From positions 434,001 to 498,000 of the forward strand of contig JBOEGJ010000006.1 of NCBI GenBank assembly GCA_050633365.1: a DNA stretch of 64,000 bases. The letters run 5' to 3'. The notes beneath the pieces were generated by a model that saw nothing but the letters and a program-made list of their open reading frames with translations, was not told where the DNA came from and ran no database searches. Every line of letters starts with the position of its first letter. The first letter of the stretch is position 1. Source of the stretch: Pseudomaricurvus sp050633365 (GTDB taxonomy: Bacteria > Pseudomonadota > Gammaproteobacteria > Pseudomonadales > Cellvibrionaceae). The position numbers and the translations under genes were made by a program. Positions 7,904 to 15,332 of the stretch are shown in pieces.

Positions 7904-9160
7904 CTACTTCACCTCCATATTGGCGAAGCGTTGGCGCAACTGCGGGCGCAGCCAATCGGCCAAGATTTCGTTTGGCATCTGATCGACAAGCTCATTAATG
8001 AAACCGAAGTTCAGCATAATCTGAGCCTGAGCACGACTCACCCCACGGGACTGCATATAGTAGAGCGCCTTTTTGTCGATCTCGGCAATGGTTGCACCAT
8101 GAGCACAGCGCACATCATCGGCGTAAATTTCGAGCTCGGGCTTGGTATTAATTTCAGCGCGGTCAGACATCAACAAGTTGCGGTTATTCAACTCCGCCAA
8201 GGTCTTTTGCGCATCGCGGTGAATATGAATTCGACCGTTAAACACCGCGCGCGAATTATCGGCAACAATACCGCGCACATTTTCTTCGGTGGTGCCGTTG
8301 GCCGCCACGTGCTCGATAGTGCTGTGCAGATCAAACAACTCTTTGCCGTCGAGCAAATAAATGGCGTTCAATTTGGCAAAGGCATGTTCACCAGCGTGAG
8401 TCACATCCACATCCACCCGCGACATTTGACTGCCAAAGCCAACTAAGGTGCTATCAAGCTCTGCCTTAGCGGCCAACTCAAAATGACTGCCACCGGCATT
8501 CATCGCCGCGCCAGTTTGTAGCGCGAAGCGGTAGTGCTCAAGCTTCGCCGACTCACCCACTCGGTACTCAGCAAAGGCGGTACTGCGGCTCAGCTCGGTA
8601 CCAGAACACTCCTCAATGACAACGGCACTGGCATTATCTTCCACCGACACCAGAACGCGTGTATGGGATTCAGCGCCAGCTGTCACAAGATTCACAATGC
8701 GAACAGGGCGCTCGATCTGCGCACCAGCGGCCACACGAATCAGTACACCTTCGGCGGCCAGCACGTCGTTCACTAAACCAAACAAATGGCGCGAAGGCTT
8801 AACACTGGTAAAAGTATTGCTCGCCCAAGCTTGATCGGCGTCGGATGCCGAGGCCAATGAGGTGACCGAAAGCCCCTCGGGCAAATCGGTGGGAATGGTC
8901 GACTGCAACTGACCATCCGCGAACACCAAATCAATGCTATCCAAGCCATCAATACTCTGCGCGCTCGGCACTTCAGAGTTTGCAGCCTTAAGTTCTGCTC
9001 TGTCCCACACATTGATGGGAACATACTTCCAGGCTTCGGTTTTGCGAGTCGGCCAAGAGGTCGCCTTCAGCAACTCAAGTGATTCATTTCTTTTGGGAGA
9101 CAGCCAATCGCTAACCGCTTCGGCGCGAGTGACTGTACCGTCTAACCAATTACTCATCAC
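7904..9160 (-). CDS. sufD: SufD, Fe-S scaffold subunit
   Basis: SufD pairs with SufB and two SufC subunits to form the SufBC2D scaffold on which clusters are built. The 418-residue product has an N-terminal helical region (ESLELLKATSWPTRKTEAWKYVPIN) and the right-handed beta-helix core. Its C-terminus carries the SufB/SufD signature with the conserved His (IYADDVRCAHGATIAEIDKKALYYMQSRGVS, residues about 344-375). It begins 7 bp after sufC and abuts sufS. Methionine codons 1 and 2 are adjacent, so the exact start is ambiguous by one residue. Confidence 0.97.
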   Translation of the reverse strand: MMSNWLDGTVTRAEAVSDWLSPKRNESLELLKATSWPTRKTEAWKYVPINVWDRAELKAANSEVPSAQSIDGLDSIDLVFADGQLQSTIPTDLPEGLSVTSLASASDADQAWASNTFTSVKPSRHLFGLVNDVLAAEGVLIRVAAGAQIERPVRIVNLVTAGAESHTRVLVSVEDNASAVVIEECSGTELSRSTAFAEYRVGESAKLEHYRFALQTGAAMNAGGSHFELAAKAELDSTLVGFGSQMSRVDVDVTHAGEHAFAKLNAIYLLDGKELFDLHSTIEHVAANGTTEENVRGIVADNSRAVFNGRIHIHRDAQKTLAELNNRNLLMSDRAEINTKPELEIYADDVRCAHGATIAEIDKKALYYMQSRGVSRAQAQIMLNFGFINELVDQMPNEILADWLRPQLRQRFANMEVK

Positions 9161-9167
9161 TCACCTC

Positions 9168-9932
9168 TTAGGCAGTTTCATCTTCGGCTGGCTGATCTTG
9201 CAACCAGGCGTAACCTTGCTCTTCTAACTCTAACGCTAACGAGGCATCGCCACTGCGCACGATTTTGCCGTCGGATAGCACGTGGACAAAGTCGGGTTTG
9301 ATGTAATCGAGCAAACGCTGGTAGTGAGTGACCACAATGAACGCGCGATCCGGTGAGCGCTGGCTGTTCACGCCTTCTGCCACTACCTGTAAAGCATCGA
9401 TATCCAAACCAGAATCGGTTTCATCCAACACACAAAGCTTTGGCTTGAGCAGCAACATTTGCATGATTTCGTTGCGCTTTTTCTCTCCGCCGGAAAAGCC
9501 TTCGTTAACACCGCGCTTCAAGAAATCGACGGGCAAGTTAACTTGCTTACACGCTTCACGTGCCATCTTGAGAAAATCTTTTGAACTTACAGCTTCTTCG
9601 CCACGCGCTTCGCGCTGGGCATCAACCGCTGCCTTTAGAAACTCTAGATTACTAACACCAGGAATTTCTACTGGGTACTGAAACGCCAAAAACAGACCGG
9701 CGCGAGCGCGCTCTTCAGCTTCCAGATCCAGTAGATCGGCATCGCCTAAAGTCGCAGATCCACCTTCAACACTGTAGCCTTCACGGCCTGACAGCACATA
9801 ACCTAAAGTACTTTTACCGGCACCGTTAGGCCCCATAATGGCGTGAACTTCACCGGGCTTAACTTCTAGATCGAGGCCTTTGAGAATTTGTTTCTCTTCA
9901 ACACTTGCCTGTAAATTTTTAATCGACAACAT
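9168..9932 (-). CDS. sufC: SufC, ABC-type ATPase of the Fe-S scaffold
   Basis: SufC is the soluble ABC ATPase that drives conformational change in SufBC2D during cluster assembly. The 254-residue product has Walker A (GPNGAGKST, residues about 35-43), the signature GFSGGEKKRNEIMQMLLL, Walker B KLCVLDETDSGLDIDAL and the switch His in IVVTHYQRLLDYI. There is no membrane segment. It lies 21 bp after sufB and 7 bp before sufD, the usual order and spacing for a coupled operon. Confidence 0.98.
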   Translation of the reverse strand: MLSIKNLQASVEEKQILKGLDLEVKPGEVHAIMGPNGAGKSTLGYVLSGREGYSVEGGSATLGDADLLDLEAEERARAGLFLAFQYPVEIPGVSNLEFLKAAVDAQREARGEEAVSSKDFLKMAREACKQVNLPVDFLKRGVNEGFSGGEKKRNEIMQMLLLKPKLCVLDETDSGLDIDALQVVAEGVNSQRSPDRAFIVVTHYQRLLDYIKPDFVHVLSDGKIVRSGDASLALELEEQGYAWLQDQPAEDETA

Positions 9933-9953
9933 AATTTTTTCCTCAATCTATGG

Positions 9954-11390
9954 TTAACCCACAGAACCCTCTAGGCTAATCTCGAGTAGCTTGCCCGCTT
10001 CAACGGCAAACTCCATCGGCAATTCTTTGAAAACTTCTTTACAGAAACCATTCACAATCATGGACACGGCCTTTTCAGGATCGAGCCCACGCTGCTGACA
10101 CAAAAACATCTGATCGTCGGAGACTTTCGAGGTGGTTGCCTCGTGCTCAACAATGGCGCTGGGATTGCGACTCTCTACATAAGGAAATGTATGCGCGCCG
10201 CACTTGTCGCCAATCAATAACGAGTCACACTGAGTAAAGTTACGAGCACCTTCGGCGCCAGAGTTCATGCGAACTAAACCGCGGTAGCTGTTGTTACTTT
10301 TACCCGCGGAAATACCTTTGGAAATAATGGTCGACTTGGTATTTTTGCCCAAGTGAATCATCTTGGTGCCAGTATCGGCTTGCTGTGCGCCGCGAGTCAG
10401 GGCGACGGAGTAGAACTCACCCACACTGTTATCGCCCTTGAGGATACAACTCGGATATTTCCAAGTGACCGAAGAACCCGTCTCAACTTGAGTCCAAGAG
10501 ACTTTGGCATTGGTATGGCAGATAGCGCGCTTAGTAACAAAGTTATAAATACCGCCACGGCCCTCTTCATCACCGGGATACCAGTTTTGTACGGTGGAGT
10601 ATTTGATCTCTGCATCGTCCATCGCCACCAACTCGACCACCGCGGCATGCAACTGATTTTCGTCGCGCTGAGGTGCCGTACAACCTTCTAGGTAACTCAC
10701 ATAGCTGCCTTCGTCAGCAACAATCAATGTGCGCTCAAACTGACCCGTGTTTTGTTCGTTGATGCGAAAGTAGGTCGACAACTCCATAGGACACTTGGTG
10801 CCCTTAGGAATATAAACGAAAGAACCATCGGTAAACACGGCGCAGTTTAACGCCGCATAGTAGTTGTCTTTTTGCGGAACCACACTGCCCAAATACTTCT
10901 TCACCAACTCGGGGTACTTATGTACCGCCTCGCTGATTGGGCAAAAGATAACACCGGCCTCTTCGAGCTTGTCTCGAAAAGTGGTGACAACCGAAACTGA
11001 GTCGAATACGGCATCAACCGCCACACCAGCAAGCATCATTTGCTCATGCAGAGGAATACCCAACTTCTCATAGGTTTTGAGAAGTTCGGGATCCACCTCG
11101 TCCAGAGACTGAGGCTTGTCTTTCATACTCTTTGGGGCGGAGTAATAAGAAATCGCCTGAAAATCGATTTTGTCGTAGTTGACGTGAGCCCAATCCGGCT
11201 CATCCATTTCCAACCAACTGCGAAAGGCTTTGAGTCGCCATTCCAGCATCCACTCAGGCTCTTCCTTCATGGCAGAAATACGGCGAATGATATCTTCATT
11301 CAAACCCGGCTCAAATGTATCGGATTCGATATCCGATACAAAACCCGCTTCGTATTCGCGCGCTAGCGCTTTGTCGATTTGCTCGGTCAT
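9954..11390 (-). CDS. sufB: SufB, Fe-S scaffold subunit
   Basis: SufB is the core scaffold subunit that receives sulfur and iron. The 478-residue product has the standard length and motifs: GIPLHEQMMLAGVAVDAVFDS, FVYIPKGTKCPMELSTYFRIN, GSYVSYLEGCTAPQRDENQLH, and the C-terminal EHEATTSKVSDDQMFLCQQRG containing the cysteine known to accept sulfur. It starts 123 bp after the iscS stop, the largest gap in the operon. That gap contains a small hairpin that may affect how much iscR-iscS transcript continues into suf. Confidence 0.98.
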   Translation of the reverse strand: MTEQIDKALAREYEAGFVSDIESDTFEPGLNEDIIRRISAMKEEPEWMLEWRLKAFRSWLEMDEPDWAHVNYDKIDFQAISYYSAPKSMKDKPQSLDEVDPELLKTYEKLGIPLHEQMMLAGVAVDAVFDSVSVVTTFRDKLEEAGVIFCPISEAVHKYPELVKKYLGSVVPQKDNYYAALNCAVFTDGSFVYIPKGTKCPMELSTYFRINEQNTGQFERTLIVADEGSYVSYLEGCTAPQRDENQLHAAVVELVAMDDAEIKYSTVQNWYPGDEEGRGGIYNFVTKRAICHTNAKVSWTQVETGSSVTWKYPSCILKGDNSVGEFYSVALTRGAQQADTGTKMIHLGKNTKSTIISKGISAGKSNNSYRGLVRMNSGAEGARNFTQCDSLLIGDKCGAHTFPYVESRNPSAIVEHEATTSKVSDDQMFLCQQRGLDPEKAVSMIVNGFCKEVFKELPMEFAVEAGKLLEISLEGSVG

Positions 11391-11464
11391 AGTTTTAACT
11401 CGCTAATCACTTCAGTGGTGCCTGATAAGTCAGAGCGTCTGCCCATCAATTTTCACCACTTGTT

Positions 11465-11486
11465 AAAGCGCTCTTTAAGACGCTTT
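11465..11486 (-). other. Hairpin in the iscS-sufB junction
   Basis: AAAGCG and CGCTTT form a 6-bp stem (7 with a wobble pair) inside the 123-bp gap between iscS and sufB. No U tract follows, so it is not a clean terminator. It could be an RNA-processing or partial-attenuation element that adjusts the ratio of iscRS to suf expression. A second pair of blocks, AGTGGTG and CACCACT, flanks the gap. Confidence 0.35.
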
Positions 11487-11513
11487 GAATCAATTTTTAC
11501 AGGTACTCTTTAC

Positions 11514-12662
11514 TCACGCCGCTTGTAACTGTTGCACCACTTGGCAGATATGTTCGATGGCCCTATCGACATCATTGCCAGAGGTAAACCGCCCCAGCGA
11601 CAAGCGAATAGAACCATTGGCATCGGCATCGCTCATTCCCATGGCTTTCAACACATAGGAAGGCTCAACACTGGCCGAGGTACAAGCCGACCCAGATGAT
11701 ACCGCCAACTCTCGCAACGACAATTGCAAGGCTTCGCCATCAACGCCACCGAAACACACATTCAGGTGAATCGGACTGACGCGATCTTCACTACCGTTAC
11801 GACTTACGTTAGGCAGATGCGCGATACCGCGCCACAATTGATCGCGCAACTGAGCAATCCGTGGCGCCTCGGTCTCGATTGCTGCCGCCGCAATTTTGGC
11901 CGCCTCACCGAGCCCCACCAATTGATGGGTGGGCAAGGTGCCAGAACGCATACCGCGCTCATGACCACCACCGTGGATAATCGCGCTCACTTGACGCTGA
12001 ATCGCTCGCCTAACATAAAGCGCGCCAACGCCTTTGGGGCCATAAAACTTATGTGCCGACAAACTTAACAAGTCGGCATTTAGATCACTGACATCCAGCG
12101 GGATTTTTCCCGCCGATTGAGCGGCATCGACATGAAATAACACATCGCGCTGTCGACAAAGCTCGCCAATATCCGCAATCGGATTAAGCGAGCCGACTTC
12201 GTTATTCACATGCATCAAGCTCACCAAATAGGTGTCATCACGCATGGCTTCTCGAACCTGCTCTAGGCTAATAATGCCGTCGCTGTCGGGCGTCAACCAA
12301 GTGACTGCTACGCCCTTTTCTTGTAACCAGATGGCGGGGTCAACAACCGCTTTGTGTTCAATCTTTGAGGTAATCAAATGGCCTTTACCCTGCGCCGCTT
12401 CAAATACCCCTTTTAAAGCGAGGTTGTTGGATTCAGTCGCGCCACTGGTCCAAACAATTTCTCGAGCATCACAGGCCAGCAAATCTGCCACATTGCGCCG
12501 AGCGATTTCCACCTGCTCTTCGGCTTGCCAGCCGTAGATATGAGAGCGAGACGCTGGATTGGCAAAAACGCCATCCATGGTTAAACAACCGGCCATCGCT
12601 TTAGCAACCGCTGGATCGACCGGGGTCGTCGCCGCGTAGTCTAGGTAGATGGGGGCTTTCAC
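11514..12662 (-). CDS. iscS: IscS/NifS-type group I cysteine desulfurase lacking the IscU-binding tail
   Basis: This is a second PLP cysteine desulfurase in the same operon as sufS. The 382-residue product has the group I pattern: YLDYAATTPVDPAV at the start, SGATESNNLALKGV, the PLP lysine in SLSAHKFYGPKGVGALY, and the catalytic Cys327 in the long loop SSGSACTSASVEPSYVL. It ends at HICQVVQQLQAA, about 20 residues shorter than Escherichia coli IscS, so it lacks the C-terminal segment used there to bind IscU. No iscU is present nearby. The start is a GTG (12660-12662) overlapping the iscR stop, giving tight coupling. Confidence 0.93.
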   Translation of the reverse strand: MKAPIYLDYAATTPVDPAVAKAMAGCLTMDGVFANPASRSHIYGWQAEEQVEIARRNVADLLACDAREIVWTSGATESNNLALKGVFEAAQGKGHLITSKIEHKAVVDPAIWLQEKGVAVTWLTPDSDGIISLEQVREAMRDDTYLVSLMHVNNEVGSLNPIADIGELCRQRDVLFHVDAAQSAGKIPLDVSDLNADLLSLSAHKFYGPKGVGALYVRRAIQRQVSAIIHGGGHERGMRSGTLPTHQLVGLGEAAKIAAAAIETEAPRIAQLRDQLWRGIAHLPNVSRNGSEDRVSPIHLNVCFGGVDGEALQLSLRELAVSSGSACTSASVEPSYVLKAMGMSDADANGSIRLSLGRFTSGNDVDRAIEHICQVVQQLQAA

Positions 12663-13129
12663 ACATCCCCCGTTTCGATGAGTTCCAGGCTCTGTTCAAC
12701 GTTTTGACGCTCAGAGACGTCGCGAACATCTTGACGTGCCACCAAGCTCGCCAGGGTAATACCACTCAAAAAGCTGTGAATTTGATCGCTGAGATCACAC
12801 CATAAATAGTGGGTGAGACACACCTGCCCCTGCTGACAGGTGCCGGCACCACCGCAATTGGTCGCGTCGATGGATTCGTTTACCGCATCGATAATTTGGG
12901 CCACTGAAATGGTTTCGGGATTGCCACTTAATTTATAACCGCCACCGGGCCCACGCACGCTGCTCACCAGAGATTGCTGACGTAACTTTGAGAACAGTTG
13001 CTCGAGATACGACAGAGAGATTTCTTGACGCTTGGAGATGTCCGCCAAGCTGATCGGCCCCTTCTCTGCGTTCAGCGCCAAATCCAACATGGCGGTTACG
13101 GCGTATCGACCTTTGGTTGTTAAACGCAT
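12659..13129 (-). CDS. iscR: IscR, Rrf2-family Fe-S-responsive transcription regulator
   Basis: IscR carries a 2Fe-2S cluster and in that form represses the isc/suf promoter, linking Fe-S demand to synthesis. The 156-residue product begins MRLTTKGRYAVTAMLDLAL with the winged HTH (ISLADISKRQEISLSYLEQL). The cluster ligands Cys92, Cys98, Cys104 and His107 (NCGGAGTCQQGQVCLTH) are at the same positions as in Escherichia coli IscR. It is the first gene of the operon. Two type-1-like IscR sites lie over its promoter, so autoregulation is expected. Confidence 0.95.
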   Translation of the reverse strand: MRLTTKGRYAVTAMLDLALNAEKGPISLADISKRQEISLSYLEQLFSKLRQQSLVSSVRGPGGGYKLSGNPETISVAQIIDAVNESIDATNCGGAGTCQQGQVCLTHYLWCDLSDQIHSFLSGITLASLVARQDVRDVSERQNVEQSLELIETGDV

Positions 13130-13318
13130 GTGACAGTCCTATCGATGCAGTGGCTATTACCGTTTTAACAATGTGCGCGATGACTCAACTCGATCGGGGC
13201 TCGACCATGACCAACGATTAACTGGCATCATAATCAACCACGCAACGACCATTTTGCACATTTTGAGGTGCTGCCAACCACGACAGCAACCAAGCAATAG
13301 CAGGCTATTAGGGCGCGC

Positions 13319-13347
13319 ATTATGTAAAAACCCACTAGATTGGTCAA
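13319..13347 (-). promoter_or_regulatory. iscR-suf operon sigma70 promoter
   Basis: On the minus strand a -35 TTGACC (13342-13347) is separated by exactly 17 bp from a -10 CATAAT (13319-13324). Each element differs from consensus at one base. Transcription would start near 13312 and give a leader of about 180 nt before iscR. Both elements are close to or inside the adjacent IscR sites. Confidence 0.8.
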
Positions 13348-13351
13348 GTAT
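13327..13351 (-). promoter_or_regulatory. IscR type-1-like binding site, promoter-proximal
   Basis: A 25-bp match to the type 1 IscR consensus (ATASYYGACTRWWWYAGTCRRSTAT in the family literature), with about 19-20 positions agreeing by eye. Core blocks are ATACTTGAC and TAGTGGG. It contains the -35 hexamer, so bound IscR would block RNA polymerase directly. Confidence 0.65.
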
Positions 13352-13376
13352 ATAACCTACTAATTTAGTCTGGTAT
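13352..13376 (-). promoter_or_regulatory. IscR type-1-like binding site, upstream
   Basis: A 25-bp match to the type 1 consensus with about 22 positions agreeing by eye. Core blocks are ATACCAGACTAAAT and TAGTAGGTTAT on the minus strand. It abuts the proximal site with no gap, as two type 1 sites do at the Escherichia coli iscR promoter. Confidence 0.75.
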
Positions 13377-13399
13377 TAATGAGCCCCAATTTTCAGCAC

Positions 13400-14191
13400 T
13401 TAATCTTGCTTATCACCGTCTTCAGACAGGGATTTAATCTTCTTTTTGGTGTGGAATATGTAATTCTGTATTGAAGTTAGAACGCCCCGCAGGATACTTA
13501 ACTCCATTTGATCCATGCGCACGCGACTGTACAAACGACGTAAGCGAGTCATGGTCTGACGGGGATTATCCGGCTCCAAGAACCCCAACTGCTCTAAAGT
13601 GTCTTGCAGATGCTCGTAGTACATCTCGACCGCCTTGTGATCCACCGGCGGCTGATCCCAGTCGTCAAAGTGAGGCAGCTGACCGTCTTTCGCCGTCAGC
13701 CAAGCCATGCGAATCTCATAGCAGAGCACCTGCACCGCGGTCGCCAAATTCAGAGAACTGTATTCTGGATTGGCGGGAATATGAACGTGGTAATTGCACT
13801 TGTGCAGCTCCTCGTTGGTCAGACCGCGATCTTCGCGACCAAAAACGATGGCAACATCGTGATGCTGAACCTCGCCAATGGCGCGCTCTCCGCACTCGCG
13901 CGGCGTCACCAGCGGCCAAGGGATTCGGCGCTCGCGGGCACTGGTACCCACAACCAAACCACAATCGGAGACCGCATCGCTCAGATTTTCGACCACAATC
14001 GCCGACTCCAGCACATCAACCGCACCCGCGGCGCGCCAAACCGCCTTATCGGCGGGAAATTCTTTGGGCTCAACCAAGTACAACTGGGACATTCCCATAT
14101 TTTTCATGGCGCGAGCGGCACCGCCAATGTTGCCAGGATGATTGGTATTCACCAGCACAATTCGGACTTTTTTCAGCAGATCGTCGGACAT
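13400..14191 (-). CDS. trmJ: TrmJ, tRNA (cytidine/uridine-32-2'-O-)-methyltransferase
   Basis: TrmJ is a SPOUT-class enzyme that 2'-O-methylates position 32 of certain tRNAs. The 263-residue product has the trefoil-knot motifs RIVLVNTNHPGNIGGAARAM at the N-terminus, LVVGTSARERR, IVFGREDRGLTNEELHKC and YSSLNLATAVQVLCYE. A C-terminal helical extension has KSLSEDG near the end. It is immediately upstream of iscR and divergent from suhB, the conserved suhB/trmJ-iscR arrangement of gammaproteobacteria. Large open frames on the opposite strand of this gene are shadows. Confidence 0.95.
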   Translation of the reverse strand: MSDDLLKKVRIVLVNTNHPGNIGGAARAMKNMGMSQLYLVEPKEFPADKAVWRAAGAVDVLESAIVVENLSDAVSDCGLVVGTSARERRIPWPLVTPRECGERAIGEVQHHDVAIVFGREDRGLTNEELHKCNYHVHIPANPEYSSLNLATAVQVLCYEIRMAWLTAKDGQLPHFDDWDQPPVDHKAVEMYYEHLQDTLEQLGFLEPDNPRQTMTRLRRLYSRVRMDQMELSILRGVLTSIQNYIFHTKKKIKSLSEDGDKQD

Positions 14192-14253
14192 CTCACATCT
14201 CGATTGGTCGTTAGGGTGAAGCTTTCAGCCACACACAGAGTAAAAAGGCGCGC

Positions 14254-14262
14254 AGTGTAGCA
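14254..14262 (-). promoter_or_regulatory. Candidate extended -10 for trmJ
   Basis: TG-C-TACACT on the minus strand fits an extended -10 motif about 65 bp upstream of the trmJ start. The -35 position is poor, which extended -10 promoters tolerate. Confidence 0.4.
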
Positions 14263-14332
14263 AATTGGACTCTATCCTAGTAGATGGGTAAGGCCGGTTT
14301 AGCACGAAATACTGTATTGGGGGCAGCGCTCC

Positions 14333-14341
14333 TGATATACT
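14333..14341 (+). promoter_or_regulatory. Candidate extended -10 for suhB
   Basis: TG-A-TATACT on the plus strand fits an extended -10 about 85 bp upstream of the suhB ATG. No good -35 is seen at 17 bp. Together with the trmJ element this makes a compact divergent promoter region. Confidence 0.45.
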
Positions 14342-14424
14342 CTCGCCCCCTTTTTGAGGCGTTGTGCTTGATCAGCGTCTGCTCTTTATACATATCTTAC
14401 ATTGCTGTTTACGGTTGGAGCCTT

Positions 14425-15225
14425 ATGGAACCCATGCTGAACATTGCTTTGCGTGCTGCACGCAAAGCTGGCGAGCTCATTGAGCGCGCCCTAGAACGTG
14501 TCGACGTTATTGCCTTTGAAGAAAAAGGTCGCAACGATTTTGTCAGTGAGGTCGACAAGGCCGCAGAGAAAGAAATTACCTACCATCTGCGTAAAGCCTT
14601 CCCCGATCACACCATCATTGGTGAAGAAGGTGGTCGCAACGCCGGCAGCGATAGTGAATATGAGTGGATCATCGACCCTCTCGATGGCACCACCAACTTT
14701 ATGCACGGCATTCCTCACTTTGCCATCTCGATCGCCTGTATTTATCGCGGTCAAATCGAGCACGCGGTAGTACTCAACCCCATCAGCCGTGAAGAATTTA
14801 CCGCCAGCCGCGGCAAGGGCGCCACACTCAACGATCGCCGCATTCGCGTCGGCTCTCGCCGTGGTCTAGACGGCGCTCTCATTGGCACCGGCATTCCGTT
14901 CAATGGCACCTCTTACGAAAACATGACACCTTATCTGGCAACTATGCATGAGATCGCCGGCAAAACCGCCGGTATTCGCCGCCCAGGCGCAGCCTCTCTG
15001 GATCTTGCTTACGTGGCCGCTGGCCGCTTTGATGGCTTCTGGGAGATGAATCTAAAATCTTGGGATATCGCTGCCGGTGTTTTGTTGGTCAAAGAAGCCG
15101 GCGGAATGGTCAGCGACTTTAAAGGTGGCAATAGCTTTATGGACAAAGGCAATATCGTTTGCGCCTCACCCAAGGTGTTTAAACCCCTACTGCAGATAGT
15201 CGGTAAGCATATGGGCAACCTTTAA
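14425..15225 (+). CDS. suhB: SuhB, inositol-1-monophosphatase family protein
   Basis: SuhB hydrolyses inositol monophosphate and in enterobacteria also works with Nus factors in rRNA antitermination. The 266-residue product from the ATG at 14425 starts EPMLNIALRAARKAGELIER, matching the family start. The frame is open upstream to 14284, but those residues are not SuhB-like. Metal and substrate motifs are IIGEEGG (Glu), WIIDPLDGTTNFMHGIPHF and the C-terminal SWDIAAGVLLVKEAGG. It is divergent from trmJ, the usual context, and ends at a strong bidirectional terminator. Confidence 0.97.
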   Translation: MEPMLNIALRAARKAGELIERALERVDVIAFEEKGRNDFVSEVDKAAEKEITYHLRKAFPDHTIIGEEGGRNAGSDSEYEWIIDPLDGTTNFMHGIPHFAISIACIYRGQIEHAVVLNPISREEFTASRGKGATLNDRRIRVGSRRGLDGALIGTGIPFNGTSYENMTPYLATMHEIAGKTAGIRRPGAASLDLAYVAAGRFDGFWEMNLKSWDIAAGVLLVKEAGGMVSDFKGGNSFMDKGNIVCASPKVFKPLLQIVGKHMGNL

Positions 15226-15262
15226 AGCCTATCCTCACGGCCATAAAGTAAGCCCCAAAAAA

Positions 15263-15289
15263 AGAGCGCCCCTGGGGCGCTCTTTTTTC
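15263..15289. terminator. Bidirectional terminator between suhB and the hybrid kinase
   Basis: AGAGCGCCCC and GGGGCGCTCT form a near-perfect stem, with the top pairs open as the loop. It is flanked by an A tract on the left and a T tract on the right, so it can end suhB on the plus strand and the kinase gene on the minus strand. Confidence 0.9.
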
Positions 15290-15332
15290 TATATAACTCC
15301 AACATAACTCCAACCCCGCCGCCTCCAAAAGG

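Noticed and set aside
7871..8446. Plus-strand 191-codon frame
   Set aside because: Antisense to sufD; composition reflects the sufD codons and there is no ribosome site.
13471..14260. Two long plus-strand open frames (247 and 218 codons)
   Set aside because: They lie entirely opposite trmJ, which is unambiguous. The frames have odd composition (rich in Arg, Pro, Ser or His, Gln) and no ribosome site, so they are codon-bias shadows.
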